Shown: in pieces, positions 47,793 to 58,200 of the stretch
Numbering within the stretch: the first letter of the stretch is position 1
Layout: the number at the start of each line of letters is the position of its first letter
From: Membranipora membranacea
Taxonomy: Eukaryota; Bryozoa; Gymnolaemata; Cheilostomatida; Membraniporidae
NCBI GenBank assembly: GCA_914767715.1
Contig: OU612074.1
Span: 8,635,501-8,699,500, forward strand
DNA: 64,000 nucleotides
Reading direction: 5' to 3'
Notes under the pieces: model-generated
What the model was told of the DNA's origin: nothing
Database searches by the model: none
Seen by the model: the letters and a program-made list of their open reading frames with translations, nothing else
Program-made: the position numbers and the translations under genes

Positions 47793-50700
47793 ATGAAGCT
47801 ACGGACAGACATTTCATCTGTGAGATTTTGCTCACTGCTGTTATCTGTGCTGATACTTGTATCTGGTAAGTAAGATCTTGTTCGCGTTTTGCTCATTACC
47901 TGTTGGTGTAACCTCCACAGCTTGTAGCATGTAGGGTAACTATCCTATTCTCCTATTTGTCTCCTAATCTACATAATTGTTATTGTAGGATACACATACT
48001 CGGTTGATTGTCCCCCGAATGGCTGACCCTGAGGATTTATTCAGATAGTTAAATGTAACAGGTCTTGTTTAGCAATACTTGATTTCCACAAAAGTGAAGC
48101 TCTGTATTTTAATTCTTGAGCCAAAATATTTATAAAAAAATTGGCCACCATATGAGTGCAAAGTGTGCCATTTTGTTGGACTTGTTTACGATTGTGTTGA
48201 GGAATAAATTAGGAATGCTCTCTCCAGAGAACTATGCTCTTTTGTGTCAACAGGATTCTGCTCAGTCCATCCACGGCAGAGGGCTGAACTGAAGGTTTCG
48301 TTGTTCAATGAAATGAGAGGTTAGAGGTTTGTCCCAGAGCAAAATAGAGTGTGAAGTTTGCAAATTTATAGGCCTGAATGGGGGTTTAAATTGTGACAGA
48401 CTATTGAGTGTAAGAGATAGGCTAGTAGAGTCTGAGCTTAAGAGTTATCGCTACTCTAAATTTTCAAATTGTCAGTCTCCACCTAAAGACTACTGACCTA
48501 AGTTTGCTAGTTGTGATCAAGAAAAGTCTCAAAAGATTGTCATGATTATGTTAACCAAGCTAGATTGGTTCTGATCGTATCTTCAGTCCAGTCTCAGAAT
48601 GCTCTCATCTAATCACAATTCTCTCTCATTGAATCTTCTCACTAATATAGTTTTCACCCCAGAATTCGTCTGTTAACCTCATGACGTCTTGAAACCCTCA
48701 ATGTTTTTTTTCTGCATCTCTAAACACTCATCGTTATCTGTTAAATTTTAAGGATAACTCTCTCCCATGTCAACACAATAATTTAAAATTGAAATTGAAA
48801 GATGAAAGCATGCTGTTTTAAGTTGTCACCTCTTTGTTTTTCTAGAGGCGTCTGCTAGCTGTGGGATTTCCCAGTTTGAATGTGGCAACGGCCGTTGTAT
48901 ACTTGAATCATGGGAATGTGATGGCGATAATGACTGTGGTGATCTTTCAGACGAAGTGAACTGCATTTGCTACAAAAAATTTGCGTAAGTGGCTACAAAG
49001 ACAGCAAAGTATTTTTTCACAATCTAAACAAACCAGCAATGAATTTTGGTCTCAGCAGTATCATTATATACATCCCAGTAACAACAATGTGTCAACATGC
49101 TGCTGTGGTTCAAGAGTCACAAGACCCGCCCTTTCACTACACACACTGGCACATGCTATCTACAATACACGGCATTGACTTCTATAACTCACCTCTGTTG
49201 CATTTTGCGACTTTAGCTTAGATATTTCTTGATACAATTCCAGCTGTCAGAAGATAGTTTCAATTACAATTTACAGATGTAATAACAGAAACTGCATACC
49301 TTGGCGCTACAAATGTGATGGAGATGATGACTGCTCAGATTATAGCGATGAGCGCAATTGTTGCAGAGTAACAACTCCAACCACGACCACTACCGCCTCC
49401 TGCCGTACAGGACAGTTTCAGTGAGTGAAACCTTATCAAGGTCACTTGAAGCAATGGTATAGCTGGGTGTGATCAATATCATGACATAGCCTTGTTGGGC
49501 TGGGTTGTACCGGGAAATTGTTTATCTCTTGGACATTGCTATATAACTTCCTTATCCTGTTAGAGCAGTGATAACATTATTTAACAGTTTATTATCATTA
49601 ACTGAGCTAAGAGCTAAGGTCATTTCGGATTGCAATTTTAAGATGCAACAACGGAAGATGCATAACTGGGCGCTTCAAATGTGATGGAGATAACAACTGT
49701 CGCGATTGGAGTGATTAACAGAATTGTCCAAGTCCCACGACTCCTACCACTACCACTACTGCCACCTGCCGTTCAGGACAGTTTCAGTGAGTAAAGCATT
49801 ATCAAGGTCACTTCAAGCGATGGTAAAGCTGGGTTGATCAATATTACGACTTGTTATCTGGGACAGTATCAGTAATGAATATTTATCAAGGTCACTTCAC
49901 ATGCCTTGGCCTTGTAGGGGATGGGTTGTAATGGGAAGTTTTTCTTTCTTGACAATTGCTATGATCATAATCATTGTGGTAAAGCATCTGATTTCGAATG
50001 CTTATTTTGCAGGGAGCTTTATCACACACATGAAAAAATTTCCCATATCAATAGTATTAGCTCAAGAAGATGTTTAGAACAAGATCAATACGCTGTTTAA
50101 TTCACTGAAGGGTTTTTGAATTTATTTTTTATTTCGATTTTCCTATAAAAATCCCACAATGCAATGTTATTGATTTATGTCAGTGATAAGGTTATTTTGA
50201 CAGTTTGGAACAATTTCAATGAGATGTGAAAGTAAGCATCGCATCATTAAGTCAAGGGTTTACATCGGATCAAAATTTTCAGATGCAACAACAGAAGATG
50301 CATAACTGGGCGCTACAAATGTAATGGAGATAACGACTGTCGCGATTGGAGTGATGAGCGGAATTGTTCACGGACCACAACCACTTCTGCTTCCTGTAGT
50401 TCAGGACAGTATCAGTAAGTGAATCTCTTTCAAGGTCATTACATGTGAGGGTTTGATCATTTTCTATCATAAGTTAGGGGTTTATTCGTCGATCAATATG
50501 ATGGCAGTGGGGAGCAGCTTGTGTCAGGCCTTACGCCAAATTTTAGGGTTCTTTGTGAACAAGAGTAGTTGATCATAACATCCACCCACCAACCAAGATA
50601 GTCTGACCTTAATGGTTGGCCTTGTCTAACATCTTGAATTGGCTACCTTCTTCCACAGCAGCAACAACAACCATTTTCATTCTATTATCACGCTGGTTAT

Positions 50701-51961
50701 GTTCTTGCAGAACATTATTGAGCACCACATATTGCTAATCAGCGCTAAAACATGTCATCGCGACTTGTTGCCAGATTTGACGTAGGCTCTCTGAATGTAT
50801 ATATTCATTATTATATTTATTGCAACCACTTTTAGATCCCACATGCAATGTTCTGTCAATTCCATTTTAGATGCAACAACGGAAGATGCATAACTGGGCG
50901 CTACAGATGTGATGGAGATAATGATTGCTCAGATGGGAGTGATGAACGAAATTGTATTGATAGAACAAGTAAGTGATGCCAACTTGTTGGAAATCGAGAT
51001 TATGTTATTTTTTAGTTCAAATGGTTAGGATCACGAGACAATCTCCTCAAAAATGTGAGTTGGCTTTTTGACACCTCAACTTTAGAATGATGCCCTCACA
51101 TCACGGCATGGGGCTAAACTATGTACTGGTCTGTGTGCATGTCAAAGTGCTAGTATTTATTTGGTAATAGCTGTTAGTATCTGGGTGACAATCAACTTTC
51201 ATATTGCCAGATAAATTTACACCATCTCAGTTAAAATATTCAAAAATCTTTTTATAGGGAGAGCTAGGTCATCTTTGTTGCACTGTTAGTAAATATATTT
51301 TGATAAATTTCTCAACGCAGATAGCGAAAATAACTATGGTGGAATAATTGGTGGTGCCTGTGCTACTGTTGTGGTTGTGACCATCATCGGAGTGATTAAA
51401 TATAAGTACCTCTTCAGCGGAGATGAACGTGCTACATCGCATTTTTAAACTGTATAGAATGTATGATTGACCAGTAAAGATTATGTATGTAATCTATGGT
51501 CTTTTATGTCAGTATAAGAAATCTATGAATATAATATTGCAACAATGCAGCGGTATTTTTGTTGTCAAAAAAGTTTTGGATTAAAACTACTCTGCTTTTA
51601 TTTGTCAGGTGCAAAGAACAGAGCTGGACAAGTTAGTAGGACAGGACCTCCTCCTCATAATCACAGTGTCATTGCTAGCGCTACAGTGTCAAATAGAATA
51701 CAACATCCGACATCTCCAAGGTCCCCCGGATGTCCACCTGCACAGCAAACTCTGTCTGGGTTAGGACCTCCGCCACCATATCCTGGTTACCTGACACAAC
51801 CTGGTCCTCAGCCTAGTGTTGATCCCCCTCCTTATCCAGGAGTTCAGCACTTATCGGTTGACACCAGTTCACCAGGCACACAAGCACACAGTAGACGGCC
51901 TGTCACTGCAGCCGAAGCCAGACCAGTTCAGTCCAACCGTAATACCTCTGCTGCTCAATAA
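47793..51961 (+). CDS. LDLa-repeat transmembrane receptor with alternative PPPY tail
   Basis: Exons: 47793-47865 (signal peptide [12 protein letters not shown]...), 48846-48984, 49277-49420, 49643-49786, 50283-50414, 50871-50968, 51321-51448. LDLa modules (six Cys, CDGDNDC.D.SDE calcium box) are split so each internal exon ends a few residues into the next module; Thr-rich linkers follow. Exon 49643-49786 has an in-frame TAA at 49716-49718 but is 144 nt, so skipping keeps phase: 237 aa, four LDLa. In 50283-50414 the first calcium-box Asp is Asn (CNGDNDC). Exon 7 gives one membrane helix ([20 protein letters not shown]) and a short tail. An exon at 51609-51961 with good acceptor encodes a proline-rich tail with two PPPY motifs; joining from 51428 keeps frame (348 aa), but that donor (AAC/GTGCTA) is weak. 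Resembles LDLRAD3-type receptors in layout. Confidence 0.85.
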
Positions 51962-53560
51962 GGTATAGCTAGTTAGAAAAGGTATCTGGGTGTCCAGCTC
52001 TCTGGAACTGTAGAGGAATCATCGTTTATTACAGTCGCTCAGAAGCACCAATCCTATTTTATGTGTGTATTCAAATATCATTTTATCATTAATTTTATCA
52101 TGTGATCTTTTTCATATATTATACTCATGGTGTGTTAATCGATATTAACCAGTGGAAGTTGGACCCAAATAAACAACAATCAGAACCCCAAAATAACTTT
52201 CACTCGAGGATGTCATAATTCATTCATCAGTAAAGTTTTAACCTCCAACCAGTAGCTTGGGGTAAACTAGTGACCCAGTAAAAGCTGCTATAGGAACAGT
52301 GTTATATATCTTAGAAATGGCTTCTAAGAAAGTTTCTATGAGGCAGGAAAATCATACTGTTGTCGTCTGAGAATATTATACTATAAAGGTCTGCCATCCC
52401 CCAGCTCACTGAACCAAGAACATCTTATATATTGGCTTTAGAAAGATTTTTAACTTTAAATTAAACCTCATAACTGTTAAATACCATCTTTGAATGTGTA
52501 CAACTCTTTGACTGAAACAAGTTCATACAGGGACTGTTGTGATGGAGAAGGAAGTTTGCCTCGGGCAGCGAAAATGTTGTTGGATAGAGTTCGCGCATTG
52601 TCATAATTTTCACCTGATATACTTTCAGCCATCATGTCATAAATTTCACAGTGTACAGCTAGCTACTAGGGGTCAAAATTCATGAGTTTTTGCTAACACT
52701 GTGATGTGGAGTTCTGAGTTGCGCTGATACCAATAACATTGTTACTTATCAGTAGCACTTGCTTCTCTATCGCTGACATTTTTGGTGTTGGCTCTAACCC
52801 TAACATATATACACCATGGAATTATTAAATCAAATCCAAGGAAATTAAAGTGACTAATATACTGTTGATTGTGACGCATTTTTAATTTAACGAAAAATTT
52901 AATAAAATAATGATGAGAAAACTTGATTGCTAAGTTCGGTTATTTGTTGAATCTCAAGCAAATCAATGACTTGGAGATATTCAAATCTTACATACCTGTG
53001 TAAACCTACTCTGAAGTATTTGAACAACCACTTATTTCCTACCTCACATAACTAGGAGCCTCCTCTCTAGCCAGTCCACTCTCCTTATTCTGTTATGGCT
53101 GATAGTTGATAAAAATAAATATGCACAGTTTATTAAGAGTTGCACCAGTCTCAAATAAACAACATATTTACTGAAAGAAGAGAGCATCGGTTCACAAATG
53201 AACTAAACATCTCAGCTGGTTTTGCACATACATCTGAAAATTTCTTAGGTGTAGTGAGCAGCCTAATAAGTGTAAGCCAATTTCATTCACAATTCTAAGA
53301 GATGTTAACCACTCATGCTTACGTCTTCGGTTGCATTAAACATTTGAACCTTTGAACTTAGAACTTGATTGGAAGTACTGATGACTAAAAGTGTTCAAAG
53401 GTAAAATGTCAAATGTGATCAATGGCAAAGGTCAAAGGTGCTGTAGAATAAGGTAGCACTGTCAGTGGGCTGTTTTTTTGTACTGCATGGCTGCTACTCA
53501 CATCTCTTACTTTGCAGTTACTGTCGGAAGACGTTGCAAACGTGAGAGTTACAATGATTA
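51962..53560. other. 3' flank/UTR of the LDLa receptor, nothing else seen
   Basis: AT-rich sequence without recognised exons. Confidence 0.4.
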
Positions 53561-53689
53561 TTACATATTATTATATACATTGATCAAATCTGCAACATTG
53601 AGCTCCTCATAATAGTTTCCCCCATCATTGCGTCCTCCTGTGACATTACGCATCCTTTCTTCCTCAAGCTCTCTGCGTGCTATAGCCAT
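53561..53689 (-). CDS. possible terminal coding exon, unknown protein
   Basis: The minus strand reads, from an ATG at 53689 or from a TAG acceptor (exon from 53679), a charged stretch RRELEEERMRNV and then GGNYYEELNVADLINVYNNM with stop at 53563..53561. Composition looks coding, and a pyrimidine-rich tract precedes the acceptor. A short ATG frame on the same strand at 54431..54384 (MEKPDSSEFTPEEKYD, before GTAACC) could be an upstream exon, but its phase does not fit directly. The tyrosines in YYEEL are noted only as visible. Confidence 0.35.
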   Translation of the reverse strand: MAIARRELEEERMRNVTGGRNDGGNYYEELNVADLINVYNNM

Positions 53690-53952
53690 GAAGGTGAAGG
53701 TGGTAGGAATAGTGAGATAATAGAACCCCTCTCAACTTAGCTTGCTCAATGTTATATTGTCGTATTATCTATTGTCGAAGCACACAGCTTCAGCGTTGAC
53801 TTTCTTTGAATTCTAAGAAAATCCCGAAAGATGATGAAAGTGCATAGTAACTAAACCTCTGTCTATTTATTTTCATGACGCGCCGTGTGAAAATAAAAAT
53901 GGATAAATTGGGTTACATCCATAGCTTTAATAATAATTGTATACAGCTGAAG

Positions 53953-54320
53953 TGAGGCACTGCATTGTGGGGTGACGTAACGTCATTGGAAGGTGTAGAA
54001 GTAATGATTCTATCATTGATATACTGTCTACAATCCAGGTTTTTTATTCATAACTCAATCAATTTTGATCGGATTTTAATTTTGAAAATTGCTTTACGAT
54101 CAGCGATCTTGTCATTAACTTTCCTTCTTTTTTTGCCTTAAATCATTATCAAACTGTTCAGGACAGGCTGCTAAATCTATTGTGATTTTCGAACTCAAAA
54201 TTCAATCACAATTGATCGAGTTACCATCAAAAAACCTGGATTTTGGACAGTAAATCAATGACAGCATCGGTGCTTCTTCACCTTCCAATGTCGTAATGCC
54301 GCCCACAATTAAATGCCTCA
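53953..54320. mobile_element. fold-back/MITE element with about 150-bp inverted arms
   Basis: Left arm from TGAGGCACTGCATTGTGGG and right arm ending CCCACAATTAAATGCCTCA are imperfect inverted repeats over most of the 368 bp, including CATTGGAAGGTG and AATCCAGGTTTTTT. There is no ORF. Confidence 0.75.
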
Positions 54321-55246
54321 GGGCCTCAATGCTTATACTCCATATAGTGTCATGTCTAGGTTTATTATTAAATCTATGGTTACATCATACTTTTCTTCAG
54401 GAGTAAATTCACTGGAATCTGGTTTCTCCATTGTCTATCATTGTTGAATGTTATAATCGTTATTGACTTTAAAAAATCATAATCCTAAACACCATCTCCT
54501 CCGATGCATTACCTCAGTTGATGAGCCCCATTTTGATTAAGGTCACCGCCTACCTTGCAGAGCTTCAACATCATGTATTGGTCACTGCTTACGCTAACTA
54601 TGAAAGATAATTTAGCATCGGTTCTTGATATTGTTTCTGGCCAGTTTCTCTGATTGTTTGCCAGCTCAGACTTAAAGTAATGTACAAGATAAATTTTTTC
54701 ATGTCGCTCATTGTTGAAGGTTATCCCTTATTCACCTTTTCTGTAACAATGATCACAGTAACCTTCATTTGTCAGGAAAGTCTCATCGTATTGCCAATAG
54801 TTGTTCCTCCAGAATCTGAGCCTCATCCTTATTCTTTGTTACTAGAGTCTTTATGTAATATTAAGATCTAAAGGTGAAACCATATTAGCGTCATATGTTA
54901 ATATATTAACAGCTCTCTTTTGTCCCAGCCAAAAATTGACCAGAATTATCTGCTTAGAGAGTGATTATATTTCTCTCTTTGAAGTTGATAGTAGCCTCAA
55001 TATCTCACACAAAAACAGACTTTCATCTGAAAGCGATGAAATAATATAAAACTTCCTTGTATAGAAGCTTGGTTGCTAGAATTCTTTATCGGCGCTATAA
55101 TAGTTATCCCCGAACCGCCCCTCTCCCCTCCACCTAGCTACATGATGGACACTCAAGCTAAAACTAATGTCGAATGAATCAAGTGTTATTAGATTGACTC
55201 TTCAAATTCAGAACTCATTTTTGCTTCAGCCTGACAAGAGAGAACA
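54321..55246. other. upstream region of the intact C4-like gene
   Basis: No coding exon accepted. It should hold the promoter of the gene starting at 55247; the last 30 bases match the 5' UTR of copy 0. Confidence 0.4.
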
Positions 55247-58200
55247 ATGAAGAATAAGATACTTACCGTTATTCTCAGGTAAAATTCTAATGTATTAATT
55301 TGGGTTAACGCAAAATGCTTGTGAAAATCGTCGGCTGTTATATCTATAAAGTAATATTTTAAAACTATCGTATTTCGGATTTACAAATTTACCAATGTGA
55401 TTGCCTGCAAACTGGGAGCAAATTGGTGCCAAAAATATGGCTGCTGGGCCCTGAGGCACTTTTATTTCTTAGTCTTCTGACGGAGAGAGACTTGCGATTG
55501 TAACTCACCGACATTGTAAGCAGGATTTTGCTTGGTAAATGCTTTGCAATATTTTTTTTGTCAATTTTACTTCAGATAATTGTTCTGATGTTTTTTGTTT
55601 GTAGCATTTGTATGCTGGGACTGGTAACTGCTGATGCTGCATTAGAGGACAGAGTTAGAAACTTGGAAAACATTCTAGGTAATTTAGTGACAGCTGTAAG
55701 TACCTACAATTACATGCAAACATTTCGAAGAAATAAAAAGGGTCCCATTATGTTAGCCTATATGTTGGCTCTGACCGGAAGATATTTTCCCCTCATACCA
55801 GTCAGAGACAACACATTGGCTACCATTGTGCGCCGCTCTTTGATATGTTGAAATTCACCTTCATATCATTTATTTTCATTTATATTATTATCAAATTGGG
55901 ACTGAGAAGCAATATCTTTGTTTCAGAAAAATTTTTAGTTTGATATTAAGTGATGTCAACCACACCACACAAAATATGGCAGAAAATGCTTCAAAAAATA
56001 CAAAATGACTTTTAGACTTCTAAGTGCGGTGTCAGTGGTGTATTATTACTGAAATTAATGTAATTTAATGTAATGTGGGACTAATACTTCAATAGCAGAC
56101 AGTTTGAAATCTTCTTCCATCAGAAATTTCTCTACTCAGGCCAATGTCAATTATTGGTTAAAAAACGTAAAATGTGTAGCCTATTATAAAATTTATCCAA
56201 ATCCTCACGTCTGACTGTAGATTACCTCCATCAGATGAAATTTCAATTCGCAAATATTTTCCCAATTTTCCTGAACATCAGTGGGCGGGCTCTTGATTTC
56301 TTGCGATTTCTGATAATATTTGAGTTTGTAACACCCAATATCTTCCAAACAAACGGTCAAAGACTTTTCTGTTAGAATTAACATTTTAACTTTGACAACG
56401 AAAAAGTTTTTGATTTTTGAAATTTGATGAAATAATGTGAAATTTTAAGCATCGATTGAGATAGATTTAAAAAGCAATAACCAAATTTGTTGCTATTTTC
56501 CACTGAAGGACTGATTAAATAAAATGGCACTGCATATCAGTTTTATCTAAATTACGCACCACAGAATGCCCAAAACAGCTAATTTAAGGGGCTTTTTTAG
56601 GTGTTTTTCGGCATTATGTGGTGCGCCATTCGGAGAAAACTGGTATGCAGTGCCATTTTCTTTTGGAGTTTCCTGTTTTTACTACGCTTATGTAAAGCGG
56701 CTTCGTATGTGAGAACTTTCAATAATAATTTTTCTGACCTGAGTGATGGTCATTTTTAGCAGTATGTTTTGCATTTTGGAAAAATGACCCCAAATGTATC
56801 TACCTTTGACGGTCTCCGCTGATCATGACAAAAATTTTGTACTACTAAAAATTGGAGTGTGTGTATTTTATTCAGGCCTTCAATGGAAAATAGCAAAAAA
56901 TCTGGTTATTACCTTTTCAATCTATCTCAAATTGATGCTTAAAATTTCACATTAATTCATCAAGTTTCAGAAGTCACACACATTGTGACATGACGCAAAA
57001 TGCATCATATATTATTTTAAACCAAAAATAAGGATGAACTATACCTCTAAGAATAAATATAAACTGTTTTGAAATTTCTAGTAATCAAATTAGCTCAGCC
57101 ATCCACCTTGCTAAAATGCAACGTCATCCAATCAAATTTTTGATGAACTGTTAGCGCTCAGTAGCTCGGCAGCTTTCCAACAGTGTATAAAAAGTTGATA
57201 TTTGCTGACCCTCGTGTCTCTAACTTAATAGTGTGCTCGAATGATCAACTTGATTATTGGCAACAATAGTTCCTTCAATAGTTGTCATTATTGATGAAGA
57301 GATTTTTCCCTGTTTCAATAAAAAAATGGTATGATTAATACGTGAAATGCATATTTCGATTATTTTTCTACACAATTATTTTGAAATGTACGCAGCAATA
57401 TGGAGAAAATTCTAGACTGCTATTTTGTGGGGAATTTATTTTGCAAGGGTAGTAATGCTGTGTAACCATGAAAGCGATAACATGATCTGCAGTTTATATC
57501 TTTCAATGGAAGACTTAAAATGTTTTTTTTTGTTTCCATATCCCTCACACTTCCCCCCCCCCCCATCTTCCCTCCATTCACCATCCCATAATTTATAGTA
57601 AATGACTGCTTCTGCGCAACAAAAGTGAAGGTTTGATTATGGAATGCTAAGCGTATAACTTTATGTTTTTTCATTTTTATGTTAAAAGATTGACGCTGAA
57701 GATAGATCAGGAACCAGTGGCCGCCTCGTCAAGAGACAAGCTGTGGAGGAAAAAGGTGATGCAGCTGACACTCTTCATAGCATTGCTATAAACGGTAAAA
57801 ATCTGAATAGTTATTTAGCTCTCAGGATCTATCGACCAATTAGCTATTTGATTTTTGAGCTTGCATCTAGGATCGATTTACAATTAGTTAAGTGCATATC
57901 AAACTCAAAAGAAAAAAACTGAGAATGCCATTCTGCTACGATTAAGATTATGCCATGCCTAAATACAATATAGATTATCAAGGCGGAGTGGTAATGAGAT
58001 GTTAACTACAATCGGTGTAAATTAATTCTAGTCAACACAAGTACAACAGGAGGCAAATCCCATTTCTAGTCGCAGTGCGATATTTGGTTATAGCTCCCTT
58101 TGGATCCTTTGGGTAGGGTTGTCCTTGTGGTTCAAACATCAGTTTTGTCCCTTCATAGATTATTTATAAAAATAGAAAAACTCTTTTCGAACACTCTCAT

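Noticed and set aside
55528-55604. In-frame N-terminal extension of the C4-like exon 2 (hydrophobic, could look like a signal peptide)
   Set aside because: It begins at TTG and crosses a clear acceptor (GTTTGTAG); the spliced ATG exon at 55247 is shared with copy 0 and gives a better signal peptide.
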